From: Paguma larvata
Lineage: Eukaryota > Chordata > Mammalia > Carnivora > Viverridae
DNA: 64,000 bases
NCBI GenBank assembly: GCA_030068075.1
Contig: CM057829.1
Location: 83,691,132 to 83,755,131 of the forward strand
Direction: 5' to 3'
Both the position numbers and the translations under genes were made by a program. The notes below the pieces were generated by a model. The model worked only from the letters and a program-made list of their open reading frames with translations, had not been told where the DNA came from and searched no databases. How positions within the stretch are numbered: the first letter of the stretch is position 1; the number at the start of each line of letters is the position of its first letter. Shown one piece after another: positions 49,008 to 60,598 of this stretch.

Positions 49008-49093
49008 GAAAGAAAGAAAAAGAAATAGAAATAAAGAAGAGAAAAGAAAAAAAGAAAAGAAAAGAAAGAAAAGAAAGAAGGAAGGAAGGAAGG
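49008..49093. repeat. A/G-rich (GAAA)n(GGAA)n tract between 9-bp direct repeats
   Basis: A purine tract of about 85 bp lies between AAAGTCTTT at 48999..49007 and again at 49094..49102, where the host L1 continues. Confidence 0.9.
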
Positions 49094-49698
49094 AAAGTCT
49101 TTCGCTCTGAAGTCTAATGTTGGGCTTCCTCTTGTATTGTTTCTTTTGACTGCTATGCTCATTAATTGGCCATAATTTTTTTACTTAATTGTATACTTTT
49201 ATGTTGCTGTCGTTGTTAAAATGGTTGTTTTAATTCATATAAGGTGACAATTGTGAAAATCAGATTTTTCTCATTTCCCATCGTTTGTTGTTGTTACTGT
49301 TTAGTGTAGTTATTACTTGTTTATTTAGTAATTAATTCTATATAGTCTGTCTTCATTGTCATGTATGCTCACTAACATCTCTGCTTGACTAGTTTAGTAG
49401 CCAGCTATTAAACGGATGGAGACTTTCTTAAATGCCTTGGACCAAAAAGTCTTCCAGTTTTTGCTAAGGTGTTCTCAGTGTGTTCTGAGGTATGCCTTCA
49501 CACTTTAAGTGTTTATAACACTCTACTATCCTTTACTGTCTACTTATACAGAACCTCAAGTTAAGCAACATTTGAGAGCTCGGAGATTTCTCAGGCCTTT
49601 TCCTTGTATGCACAAACCCTGGGCATGCACACTTTTCTGTGCATATGTGTAGTCTTCTAAATGTTCAGGAACATGTCAGAGCTATTTTTTATAATTAA

Positions 49699-49815
49699 TT
49701 AATTAATTAATTCCAGCATAACACACACATGAAAAAAAGCTCAACATCACTAATCATCAAAGAAACCACAATAAGATACCACCCCACACCTGCCAGAAAT
49801 ACTAAAATCAGAGCT
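49699..49815 (+). repeat. (TTAA)n and ancient L1 fragment, sense
   Basis: A short ttaattaattaattaatt run is followed by aaaaaagctcaacatcacta and ccacaataagataccacccc, an L1 ORF2-end fragment opposite in orientation to the surrounding old L1. Confidence 0.7.
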
Positions 49816-50630
49816 CTTCATCATTCCCTATGAACATCTATTGACCAGCTTTTCTTGTTTTTCAATCTCTTATTTTCCACAAATGTTATCACGGTCTTGG
49901 GTAGCAGAAATGTTAAGCAATTGCTGCTGATAATTTTAACAAACACCCTCAGATAAGGTTGCACTGAATGAGTCCTGAGTCATTCAAATAAATATAATTT
50001 CTGCAACTGGGAGTCTTCCAGGGAACCACACGACAGGTAAAATAGTGCCGTTATGTAGCTGCAGAGATAGGTGATGGAACAAGGGAAAATTAAAACACCC
50101 ACAAAGCTCTCTGTTCTTAACTGATATCATTCATAAAAAAAAAATTCCTGGGGTTGTACAAGCTTTTGGTTGATATCCAGAGATATCTTGTCTTTTCACT
50201 TACATGATTTTCAACAAATCTTTTTAAATTCTTTTCCTTGTTGCTATATAAGTACTGTATATTTTTTTCTCTAGCTGTTTTTAAGGTTTTTTCCTTGTAT
50301 TTAGTTTTTGGTAGTTAGAAATTGATATTATTTTATTTGTATTTTTTTTAACAATTATCTTACTTGGTTTTCTCTGAGATTATCAGTTCTATGATCGATG
50401 CCAGTTATTAACTTTAGAAACGTTTTGGCCACTATGTTTTCAATATTTATTCTGCCTCCTTTCACTCTATTTGTGATGCCAGTCATGCATATGATAGTTT
50501 GATATTGCCTCAAAACTCTTGGATGTTCTGTTGTGTGTTTTTAAAAATTTTCCTTCTTTTTTTGCATTTCACTCTGGTTAAGTTCTATTGATATAACTTC
50601 AAATTGTCCTGGTAATTCTGGGAAAAATTC

Positions 50631-51422
50631 TGGTGTGCACAGGGTATAATTGTAAAACAGGTGAAGTTATAACTAATACAATGGGCTGACTTGTTTCATG
50701 GTGGTTGACACAGAACAATATTCTCATGATATGAGGAAACAACACTCCAGACACTGGGTGGCAAGGGAGAGAGAAGAATGCTAAGTATTTTTGTCTTTTA
50801 GAATCACCCTTAGAACCTTCCTCATACAAGAAACCCTTCTCCATGTAACTGTCCTAAATTATTGCAGGTACTTTTAGCCTACCTGAGTGCTAGATGTTCT
50901 AGAGTTTGACAGATAGCTCCAACCAAGATTGTGTTGCTATTCTCTTAATATTGAACCATAAATATGTTGGGACAGAGGAGAGGGCCCTAGCAACCCCACC
51001 TCCAGCACAAAACACCTGTCAATATCTTTGAACACTACTTAACCATATTTCAAAGCCATCATTCGGTCCTCATATGTGGCAGACAGATATGATTCTGCTG
51101 GTGATTTAGACACTCCCTTTGAAACAAGAATTAGATCAATTATTCATATTGGATTTGAAAGCCAAAACTTTTTTTAGTTTTCTGGGTGGAGACTATATTG
51201 GAGGCATTCTCAATCTCTGCCCCCCTACCAATGGATGTTAGTCTCACTTGCATTGCCCCAAAATTTTGAAAAATAATTTCTTTCTAGAAACATTATATCT
51301 GTCTCTTGTGTTTCTTTTCTGGTACAGTAACTTATAATTTAGGAGTAGATATAAGAGACCTTTAGGTGTTTTACAAAACAGTAACAGGAATTCATGCAGC
51401 CCATATATGACTGTGGATATCT
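50631..51422. other. Intergenic DNA, origin unclear
   Basis: Less AT-rich than most of the window. It could include decayed upstream parts of the retroviral relic that follows, but I see no supporting motif. The 81-codon minus frame at 50599..50844 is unassigned. Confidence 0.35.
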
Positions 51423-51800
51423 TCAAAATGAAGTGACTTTTGGTTGCTCTGGGATACTTCCCAGAGGAATAACTGATTTATTATTTATGTCCTCCTCGAA
51501 GGCAGTTATCTCTATAATGTGAGTCAACAAATTAGAAACCATGTACAAAATTTATCCCTGGCTTTAATTAAAGTGATCAATTATATTGCAATGGCCCTGG
51601 AAGGCATTCAGTTCAGCCTGAACTCACCAGTCATGGTTGTTATGGGTGACTGCCTGAGACTTTTTCCTTACGGGCCAAGGCAGTGTCTGTACAATCACTA
51701 ATGCATCTGCTACTACTGGACTAATGCCTCAAGCCAAGTCAAAAGGTCAATGCTGAAACATATGGAGAAAGACACCAACCAGGCTTTCTAAGTTAAAACT
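51423..51800 (+). pseudogene. Decayed endogenous retrovirus env, transmembrane-subunit part
   Basis: The 51519..51701 frame reads as the heptad-rich helix of a retroviral Env transmembrane subunit (LSLALIKV, then ALEGIQFSLNS), followed by a diverged region in the place of the immunosuppressive-like segment. Past a stop, another frame gives CYYW and TNASSQVKRS, in the position of the conserved cysteine motif and the chain after it. Stops and at least one frame change break the region, and I see no neighbouring gag, pol or paired LTRs. The pattern is closest to gamma-type (class I) envelopes. It cannot encode a functional envelope. Family assignment is inference from motif order alone. Confidence 0.6.
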
Positions 51801-52904
51801 CGATTTGTTTGTTCAGCTGTGTCTGGTACCTTGGATAGCATATTTGTAGTTAACACTTCAGGTTGTCCTCATTAAGCTGCTTAGAATCTTATTGAGAATA
51901 GCATTAGTTAAATGTTGTAAGAAACAACTGAGTAGATTTTGTTTCTAGCCTGTGTAGGTAAGATTAATCAAAGTGACCAATGAAGTGACATATTTACTGG
52001 AAAAGTTACCAATTCAAGGCAAATGTAGAAATAAGGAGTGAATATTGTTGGGAAAAAATTCTTCTCAGATCTCTCATATCTCTGCATGTCTTGTGAGTGA
52101 GTCACTGATGACTCTTTTGTCCAGACTATGTTTTCAAAAATATTTGTATAGAGGATCTCCTTAGAAATAGAATCTCCCTCAAGAGCAAATTGCAGATATG
52201 CTTTTAAAATCCAGTAGAAAAAAAGGTAATGTGTTCCTCCAGAACAATGAGTGAGTGTAATGACTATGATAAAGAAACTGAAGTCCCCTAAACTCATTTT
52301 CCTATAACACAACCCATTGTGTGTAGCATATCTTATCAATGGGAAAGTAGGAAATTCTACTGGACTAATAGCTTGAAAAAAAAAAAAGGAAAGGAAAAAG
52401 AAACAAGGAAGAAGAATGGATGATGTCCTAGAGTAAAAAAGACATTATGAGACTCGTCAACCAAATGCAGTGTGTAGATCATGTTTGATCTTAATTTAAA
52501 GGAATCAGAGATAAAAAGATAAAAATAGATTTTTGAAACAATCCATGACATTAAAATATCAACTATGTATTAGATAATAATAAGGAATTATTACTGTGTT
52601 AATTGTGGTTACTAAATTAAGGTTTTGTATAAAATGAAAGTTCTGTCTTTCTATTTTAAAAAGAGATACATATTAACACATGAAAGAATATTTTGGGAAT
52701 ATTTTAAGTTAAAATTAATGAAGTTTTTTTATAAAAAGAATTAGAATTTAGTAAAGCAAACAAAATATATATCTAGATGACCAACACTGTGGATATAATT
52801 AAGTATACTAAAATTTTGTGTAGGCAAATCTCTAAATTATTTGGCTATTATGGCTCACAATCATTTTCAAAATGCTGTGTAGGCCCTGTCCAATATTTGA
52901 CCAG
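51801..52904. other. AT-rich intergenic DNA
   Basis: A 12-A run begins at about 52376. The 123-codon minus frame at 51968..52339 shows no domain and may be chance or antisense to decayed retroviral DNA. Confidence 0.4.
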
Positions 52905-53135
52905 TAGTACCCAATGCAAAGTGATTTTGTCACTCAGAGGACATTTAGCAATGTCTGGAGACACTTTTGTGTCACTTTTGTGTGGAGAGGTGCTACTGGC
53001 ATCCAGTGGGTAGAAGCCATGGATGCTGCTAAACATCCTACAATGCATAAGACATCGCCTCAAAAAAAAAAAAAAAAAAAAAGAATTATGTGGGTTAAAA
53101 TGTCAATAGTGCTAACGTTAAGAAACCCTCATGAT
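52905..53135 (+). mobile_element. MER5A-like hAT-Charlie DNA transposon relic
   Basis: Ordered words ggacatttagcaatgtctgg, gtgctactggcatccagtgg, ggatgctgctaaacatccta, caatgcataagaca, then gttaaaatgtcaatagtgct and taagaaaccct follow this family closely. An A-run of about 22 (53059..53081) replaces part of the 3' half. Overlapping frames of 71 to 78 codons are incidental. Confidence 0.75.
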
Positions 53136-53334
53136 TAAAAGAAAGTGGAATTATCTATTGTTGTCATGTTCAAATTAACACAGGAGTGAAAGTAGGAAAA
53201 GCCTGGATGTCTAGGACTTATACGTCCAGTTCTGGATACTTTTGTAAATCTCCCAAGCACACCACTGTCAACTTCAGCTCATGCAAGAGAAGGATATGAT
53301 TCTTCAAGCTGCAGTGGAGACAGGGGTAGTTTCA

Positions 53335-54400
53335 AGTTGACATGCACTTAATCCTCACATGGATGTGAGCCTGAATAGCAGTGTACAAGTATGTAAGAAA
53401 CCGCCAGCTTTCCTGGATCCATGGTAGTCTTAGATCTGACAGCTTCTCTCCTGAACAGCAAACTGGTACTCTGACTGCTTTCTGCTTGCCATACTGCTGG
53501 ATCATGCCTGGAGTGTGAATGGCAAAGGATTTTCTCGTTTGTTTTTCCACTTTAATGCACAAAAACATTGGTGGAGGTTTGCTTTTCTCTTCTTTTGAAA
53601 GAAGTATATCTGGAATAGGAACCTGAATTCTCCTTAATAGCCATAACCGAATTTCAGATTTATTATTCATTAATACCTCGGCAGCTATTATCCAGAGTAG
53701 AGTCCAAAGAGGAGTCTAGGGATTTTTTTGTCATATTTTCTTCTTTAGAAGAGATCAGCCACAGGGGAAGTGGCTGTCTCTCTGTCTTTCTCTCTCAGGT
53801 TTTATTGCCCTTTTTACCCTCCATTGGGGGATCACCTGTCCAAGGAAAGAGAAGTACTAAGAATGATGTCTATTCTCATTTGCTCAATACATTTACCATC
53901 ACTTAATTCTGTTTCCTGCAGGTTTTCAGATAACTGTGACCCTTCTTTGTTATTAAGGTAATATTCAATGAGTTTAACTTTACCTACATCTTCATGTAAG
54001 TTCATTGTGTTTTCCACTTGGCTTTCTGGGAACCCAACCACTTGTCCACCTCCATCCAGCATTATACCTTGCTTCTCAAATTTTCTAAATCTAGGATCCC
54101 CTCCAGTTCAGCATCACTCTGTTCCCCAAAACTTCAGTACTGACTGTATCTGCATTCCTATAGCAGAACAGGTTGTAACTTAGCCTTCCTTAGCTCCTTT
54201 GCGTTGAGAGAAAGGCACCCTTTGACATGTTTCTTTTATTCATTCTACTATCAGTCTGAAAATAAAATTCTTCCAAGTCAACAAAGTCATTACTTTGGAA
54301 CATTACTTTGTTCCCCAAAAAGGGAATTTTCCTTGGCTGTGGATTCAATTGCATGAAAAGTATCAGAAAGCTCCTTGCTAATCTGTCACTTAGTAACATC
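53335..54400 (-). pseudogene. Disrupted retrocopy resembling OXR1/NCOA7 (TLDc family)
   Basis: The minus-strand frame 53670..53332 holds a block (PIPDILLSKEEKSK, PPPMFLCIKV, RKSFAIHT, IQQYGK) that closely matches, from memory, the region before the TLDc domain in OXR1 and NCOA7, which act in the oxidative-stress response and v-ATPase regulation. Just after it, another frame continues with KQSEYQFAV, so a frameshift is visible, followed by a stop. Upstream open pieces at 54062..53832 and 54399..54190 have the same orientation and may be more of the same mRNA, though I do not recognise them. No introns are seen between the matched pieces and no poly(T) lies at the low-coordinate end. I call a processed pseudogene fragment. 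Which parent it came from is uncertain. Confidence 0.55.
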
Positions 54401-54473
54401 TATGCCACCAAAACATATTAAGAAGTGAATATGTGGGAGAGGATATAATTGAAACAAACTTGGACAAATATTT

Positions 54474-54556
54474 CTTTTTTTTAAAGTTTATTTACTTTGA
54501 ATGATAGAGAGTGTGCAAGCAGGGGAAGAACAGCAAGAGAGGGAGAGAGAGAGAGA

Positions 54557-54602
<46 letters not shown>

Positions 54603-54728
54603 ATCCTAAGCAGGCTCCTCACTGTCAGCACAGAGCTAGATGTGAGGCTCAAACTCACAAACAGCGAGATCATGACTGAGCCGAAATAAAAAGTCCATGT
54701 TTAACCAACTGAACCACCCAAGAAACCC
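54474..54728 (-). mobile_element. SINEC-type SINE with (GA)n expansion
   Basis: Minus-strand copy. Tail side ttttttaaagtttatttact, head side aaccaactgaaccacccaag. The GA-rich middle has expanded to a near-pure (GA)n at about 54541..54600, which creates long E/R open frames that are not genes. Confidence 0.88.
54541..54600. repeat. (GA)n microsatellite
   Basis: Almost pure GA dinucleotides inside the SINE. Confidence 0.97.
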
Positions 54729-56594
54729 TGGATATATTGTTCTAATTATTGAAATGGGACGATGGATACTGAAGGATTCATCATGCTATTATCTTTCCAA
54801 ACAAAACAAAACAAAACAAAATAAAACAAAACAAACATGAACTCTGAAAAATATCTTTTTGAATCCAAAGCCCAGGTCCACTGTTTAATAACTGTGTGCC
54901 CTTTGGAAATTTCCTTAACATTGTTTCTCCATTTTTTTTAGCTGAAAATGAGGATGATATTAGTACCTGTTTCATACAGTTGCAATGTGTTAACTGTGTT
55001 AACAGTTTTGGCACTTAGAATAATGCCTCATTATACGTATTACTTAAATGCTAATATATAAATGTTGCTTACAATAATTAAAAAAAAGGAGTTTTACCCC
55101 ACAATTATGTTTCAATGATTAATTATTAATGCATGCTACAGAAAAAAATATATCTAATATTAGGCACATAAATGGTAATCTTCTATAAAGAACCAATTAA
55201 CATGATTTATAACCATTGATGTCTTCTTGTATTTTTTACCCTCGAATGGTAATGGGAGCCTTTTAGACAATTTGATTTTAATTTAAGATCTCCCAGCATT
55301 CATGACTTCCACTGCATGCACTAAATCTAGGACATATTTTTAAAAATTCTCTTTAACTTACATCCAAGTTGAAAAATCATTTCACTTCTCCTCCAGGTAT
55401 GAATAAATATAGACCATTTTTACAATAAAAAAATCCCCAGAAGCAAAGAAAATATTTTTTTCTCTAGAATATACATTCAGAATTGTAGCACTAATGCCTG
55501 GTAGATAGACAGCATTCTATTAATCAAACAGCTCAATCAACCAATCAATCAATATTTTTAAATGAATTACTTAACAGTACTCAAATGTTTCCTGACTCTA
55601 GGTAGGCACTAGTAAAACTGTCTGCTTCATAAAATTCTACTGTGAATTCATAATAGAGAATAGAATTCACAGCAAGAAAATCACATTATCTACTCCCCCC
55701 TCCCCTAGTAAGTTAAAAGTGGTTTTTATATCTACTTCTGCCAGAGATCTTCATTTCCCACTCACTGCTGAATGCCCTTGCCTCAAATATACTTCACAGA
55801 GGGATGATAATTTACCTTTCTCAATAAGAAATAAATGTTCAATGGTTTAGAGGAAAGAAAAGTCTTATATACTTACTCGTTTCTAATTTTTCCCCACAAA
55901 CTCACCCCAGTTATATTAGCTTTCTCTGAATATGAGAATGGAAAGTCCTGGAACAGAGATTCCATTTCCCAAGCTAAATGACGTGATAGTTTTACAACTC
56001 AAGTGGAGAAGGTACTTCATTTCACATTTTCTCAATTACAGGATAATAAACTCTGGAGCCAGTGAATGGTTGTTAAGAACTACTAGAGAAAATTAAATAA
56101 AAGAGAAAAGATGAAAGTGAAGTATTTTTTTTTTAAGAAAGAACAAGTCTACATAAGTTATATAACAAACACAAGGACACATTTTGGGGGAAATTTTTGT
56201 ATGACATACAATTTAAATGACAGTAACATTAATTCAGTTGGTAACCCCAGAAATAACTAAATTTGTTCTTTAGATTTTGATACCAAATTTTAGACGTCAA
56301 CACTTGATCCTATTTTCAGTTAATGACACCATTCTTTAGTTTAGGTATTTGTGTCAATATAAACTGGGAGAATGATTTAAAAGTTGCATCTTAAATTTTG
56401 ATAATTTTAAATACAAGACTATTAATGTAAGTATTAGTATGGCATCTATATCTACTTTAATTACTTAATAAGTTTTATAGCGTTAACTTGTTTTATACAT
56501 AATAATTTGCTAATGAGAGTGTGAGCTCTCTGGCAGCAAGTATGAGGATATAATGTTCTATAATGCCTTAGAAATATATATTTTAGAAGTAATA
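54729..56594. other. AT-rich intergenic DNA with (AAAAC)n
   Basis: (AAAAC)n lies at about 54799..54835 and a short (CAAT)n near 55535..55552. No gene is recognised. Confidence 0.5.
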
Positions 56595-56760
56595 TGTCCT
56601 GGATTCTAGTTCTGACTCCTTCATTAACTGATTCCATGACATAGGATATCACTTAATCTTTCTGAGTCTTAGCTTATTAATTTTTTAAATGAGGATAATA
56701 TCCATGAAATACAAATAGAGATAGAATTTAGAAAATTATTGAAAGCTACATATTCATGAA
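56595..56760 (+). repeat. MIR relic
   Basis: gattctagttctgactcctt, aatctttctgagtcttagct and ttaaatgaggataatatcca follow MIR order. Confidence 0.6.
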
Positions 56761-56801
56761 ATACACGTAATCCTAATCAAACCTTCCAGAATAGCACAAA
56801 A

Positions 56802-56817
56802 CAAAGAAAATATTACG
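56802..56817 (+). repeat. Left 16-bp target-site duplication of truncated L1
   Basis: CAAAGAAAATATTACG, identical to 60599..60614. Confidence 0.9.
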
Positions 56818-58115
56818 TTTCTTCCAGGTTGTTCAATTTGACGACATAGAGTTTTTCATAATATTCTCTGATGATTGCTTGTATTTCTGAGGAATTGTTT
56901 GTAATCACTCCATTTTCGTTCATGATTTTTTTGATTTGGTTTCTCTCTCTTTTCTTTTTGAGGAGCCTGGCTAGAGGTTTACCAATTTTATTTTTTCAAA
57001 GAACCAACTCTTGGTTTCATTGATCTGTTCCACTACTTTTTCTGTTTCCATATGATTAATTTGTGCCCTAATCTTTGTTATTTCTCTCTTTCTGCTAGGT
57101 TTGGGTTGTCTTAGCTGTTCTGCTTCTAGTTCCTTTAGGCGTGCTGTTAGAATTTGTGTTAGGAATTTTTCTTGTTTCTTGAGATGGGCCTGGATTGCAA
57201 TGTATTTCCCTCTCAGGACTGCCTTTGCCGCCTCCCAAAGTGTTTGGATTGTCGTATTTTCATTTTCATTTCTTTCCATGTATTTTTTAATTTCTTCTCT
57301 GATTGCTTGGTTGACCCATTCGTCTTTTAGTAGGTTGTTCTTTAGCCTCCATGTTTGTGGGGGCTTCCCAGACTTTTTCCTGTGGTTGATTTCAAGTTTC
57401 AAAGCATTGTGGTCTGAAATTGTGCATGGTATGATCTCAATTTTTTTATACTTATTCAGCGCTTCCTTGTGCCCCAAAGTGTGGTCTATCTTGGAAAATG
57501 TACCATGTGCATTTGAGAAGAATGTAAATTCCTTTGCTTCTGGATGAAGGGCCCTGAAGATATCTGTCAGGCCCATCTGTTCCAACGTGTCGTTCAGGTC
57601 CATTGTTTCTATGCTGATTCTTTGTTTAGTGCATCTATCCAGCGCTGTGAGTGGGGTATTAAGGTCTCCTGCAACTAGCACATTTTTATCAATAAGATAG
57701 CTTACGTTTGTAATTAGTTGCTTGACAAATTTGGGTGCCCCAGAATTCGGCGCGTAGACATTTATAATTGTTAGCTCTTCCTGCTGGATAGTCCCTGTGA
57801 TTATTATATAATGTCCTTCTTCAACTCTTACTACATCTTTTACTTTAAAGTCCAGTTTATCTGATATAAGTGTGGCTACTCAGCTTTCTTCTGAGTTCCC
57901 GTAGCATGGTAGATAGTTCTCCATCCCCTCACTTTCAGTCTGAAGGTGTCCTCAGGTTTAAAATGTGTCTCTTGAAGACAGCAGACAGATGGGTCTTGTT
58001 TTCTAATCCATTCTGTTACCCTGTGTCTTTTAATTGGAGCATTTAGTCCGTTTACATTCAGTGTTAATATTGAAAAATGTGGGTTTAGAGTCAAGGTGTT
58101 GTCTGTAGGTTTCAT
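56818..58115 (-). pseudogene. LINE-1 ORF2 fragment, endonuclease domain
   Basis: Start near 58115 (MKPTDNTLTLNPHFS). Endonuclease landmarks are visible: LNVNGLN, QETH, GDLNT (frame 57681..56971), SKIDHTLG and SDHNALKLEI. Stops break the first part near 57876, but the later 236-codon stretch is open. The reverse transcriptase, Z and C-terminal domains are absent because the insertion ends here. It would not support retrotransposition. An antisense 148-codon frame at 57101..57547 is a shadow. Confidence 0.9.
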
Positions 58116-58162
58116 GTTTGTAAGGATGTCTCTGGTGCTCCGTGTTCCTTGCAACCTTTCCT

Positions 58163-59042
58163 TCATAGAGTCCCCCTCAGGATGTCTTGTAAGATTGGTT
58201 TATTTGTGATATATTCCTTCAGTTTTTGTTTGTTTGGGAAGACCTTTATCTCTCCATCCATTTTGAATGACAGGCTGGCTGGATAAAGGATTCTTGGCTG
58301 CATGTCCTTCCTGCCATTTCCTGCCATTCCTTTCTGGCTTGCCAAGTTTCTGTGGATAAGTCCGCTACTACCCTAATGTGTCTGCCTTTGTAAGTCAAGG
58401 CCCGTTTATCCCTAGCTGCTTTCAGGATTCTCTCTTTATCTTTGTATTTTCCCAGCTTCACTATGATGTGTCTTGCTGAGGGCCTATTGGGGTTGCGTCT
58501 GAGGGGAGTTCTCTGTGCCTCTTGGACTTGAATGCCCATTTCTTTCTTCATGTTGGGGAAGTTCTCATTGATGATTTGTTCAAGTACCCCTTCAATTCCT
58601 TTCTCTCTCTCTTCTTCCTCTGGAATTCCTATAATACAGATATTATTCTGTTTGATTGCATCGCTCAGGTCTCGAATTCTCCTTTCCTGTTCCTGAATCA
58701 GTTTCTCTCTTTTTCTCTGCTTCCTCCTTTTCTGTAATTTTCTCTTCTAAATCCCCTATTCTCTCTTCTGCCTCTGCAATCCACGCTATGGCCGCCTCCA
58801 ATTTGTTTTGCCCCTCATTTAAAGCATTTTTTAAATTCCTGTAGATCGTGTTTTAGGACCTTGATCTCTGCCTCTAGGGTCCCCTTGGTTTCTTCTATGC
58901 TTTTTTCAAGCCCTGCGAGTATTTTTATATTTAACATTCTGTATTCTTGTTCTGTTAAGTTGCTTATGTCTGCTTTCATCATTTCTTGTGCTGTCACTAT
59001 TTCCTGTACAGTCTTCTGAGGGGAGTTCTTCCATTTGGTCAT
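58163..59042 (-). pseudogene. LINE-1 ORF1, frameshifted
   Basis: ORF1 would encode the RNA-binding chaperone of the L1 particle. The start at 59042 opens a coiled-coil region (LTEQEYRMLNIKILAGLEKS, then LEAEIKVLKHDLQEF). After a frame change near 58815 come more coiled coil and then the RRM and C-terminal part (PSARHIIVKLGKYKDKERIL, HIRVVADLSTETWQARKEW). A tandem TCCTGCCATT duplication at 58309..58328 shifts the frame just before the end (RILYPASLSFKMDGEIKVFP). At least two lesions make it non-functional. Confidence 0.9.
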
Positions 59043-60598
59043 TTTGGCAATGTGTGTATTGGTTTATTTCCTATTTCTCCCTGGAAAGGAAAAGGGTCAG
59101 ACCGACAAACAGGAAGCACAAACTCACAACCTTACTGACCAATAAAACAGACAAACAAATCACAACATAAAAAAGATTAACAGATGACACTCTGGAGGCA
59201 TGCAACCTGATGTGCCAGCTACACGTTAATGATGGGATGTGCACTCTGCTGATGGCAGAGCATACATAGGGTAGTGACAGGTGTGGGCAGAAGAAGAAAT
59301 TGAACTTTGACCAGGTAGAGAGATTAGAAGACTTGATCCAGCAGGAGAGAAATCAGAATAAGGAAGGATGCGAGGAAAGAGAAATGAAGTTAGATGTTGC
59401 CCAGGTGCACTATGTGGTCTTACTGTTCCATAGAGAGAGATAGGAAATTAAAGAGGGAGGTGTAGAACATGGATTAAGAGAGTGGGTTAAATGTCTGTTT
59501 AAGCAAGCCAAAACCCCCTGGTGGCAGGTTTAGAGGTGGGGAGAAATAGGAAGAAGAAGAGGAAGAATATATCTAAAACCGAAGAACTGACCTAGAGTTA
59601 ATCCAGGCAATGCTGCAGTAGTTGTGTCTCCACAGCTACCATTCCTGCAGAAGGGCGTTTCCCATATGAGGAGGGGCGTTGCCTGGTGTAGGTGGGTCCC
59701 ACTTCCACTGCTGGGGGTGGAGTCCTAGGTTTTGGCTTTGTGGGAATGCGCGACCACAATGGCGCCCTGCCGGCCCGACTGTCTCAGATCACTCCTCACA
59801 GACCCACAGTCTCAGATCACTCCTCAGTTTCCGTCCTCAACTCCATCCAGATTACCAGCACAGTTCAAATTGCTGGGTGGTTGCACCGCCCAAGCTCATC
59901 TGAGTTCCTTTAACTTGCTCTGACCGCCACCCCTTATGTAAATTGAGTCTCTGACTCAGCACCAGTGTGACCACAATGGCGTCCCCCTACCCTCTCTTCA
60001 TGGACCTGTAGTTTCCGAACCCTCCTCTGTGTCTGTCCTCGACTTGGTCAGGGTGCAGGGGCAGCACGACCTGCTGGGTGGTCATGAGACCCTGCACGCT
60101 CAGCCTTCCCCACCCAAATTATGCCTCTGACTCAGCAGCGATCCAGCAATGGCATGCGCCTCTCTGTGTCAGGGGCTGGGACAGGGTCACTGGCTCTGGA
60201 GTGAGGAAAGCTCCGCCAGCTCCGCCGTGAGCAACGACCCTCTCTCAAAAAAGCCTTGCGGATAGGGACTGGATGATAAGCTCCCTCTCCGCCCGTGTTC
60301 CAGGTACTTTCCCCACTGCTCTTTCTCTTCCTCTTGTCTTTCAGAGGAAGGGGCCCAGGGCCCCAGGCCCACTCCCCGCAGTCCGCACCTCCGCGGCTCT
60401 CTTTCTTTCTCCCAGATTGCACTCACTCAGTGTCCCCAGATGCTCTGGTTTTTGCGTTCTCTTTCCTGTAGCTTCCAACTCCTCTTCCTGCAGATCCCTG
60501 CAATTGAGAGTTTCTCGGTCTCAGTCCCTCTCAGATTGAGTCGCCAGAGACCAGCAGCGGGTATTACTTCTTTTCCGCCATCTTGATCCGACCTCCGC
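59043..60598 (-). promoter_or_regulatory. LINE-1 5' UTR/internal promoter region
   Basis: About 1.55 kb from the L1 5' end to the ORF1 start, GC- and CpG-rich near 59640..60590. The first 25 or so bases contain a YY1-like site (antisense gccatcttg at 60577..60585). Several overlapping frames of 60 to 96 codons here reflect GC-rich DNA. The promoter may be intact but activity cannot be judged. Confidence 0.75.

Larger units (their letters stand above)
47986..50630 (-). repeat. Ancient LINE-1 (ORF2 endonuclease part through ORF1/5' part)
   Basis: On the plus strand, tttatttaggaaggtgttgt, ttcacatatctgtggatttc and ttgatgcttgatttatgacc are antisense ORF2 endonuclease DNA. Further on, aaatagctgatctaaagtct and tgttgggcttcctcttgtat, then agttctattgatataacttc, are antisense ORF1 and upstream. 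Heavily decayed and patchy. Other insertions lie within it. Confidence 0.7.
56818..60598 (-). mobile_element. LINE-1 5' half, no 3' half or poly(A), bounded by TSDs
   Basis: In minus orientation it runs from the very 5' end of the L1 (60598, including the antisense of a caagatggcgg YY1-type motif at about 60575..60585) through a CpG-rich 5' UTR, ORF1 and the first part of ORF2. It stops at 56818 between the endonuclease and reverse transcriptase domains. No poly(T) lies next to the left duplication. Exact 16-bp direct repeats on both sides show the whole 3.78 kb entered as one event. Confidence 0.9.

Noticed and set aside
51968..52339. 123-codon minus-strand frame
   Set aside because: No recognisable domain or family, no supporting context; chance or antisense of decayed DNA is more likely.
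54497..54689. Glu/Arg-repeat open frames
   Set aside because: Translation of a (GA)n microsatellite within a SINE.
57101..57547. 148-codon plus-strand open frame
   Set aside because: It lies antisense to the LINE-1 ORF2 endonuclease region and has only translated-antisense features.
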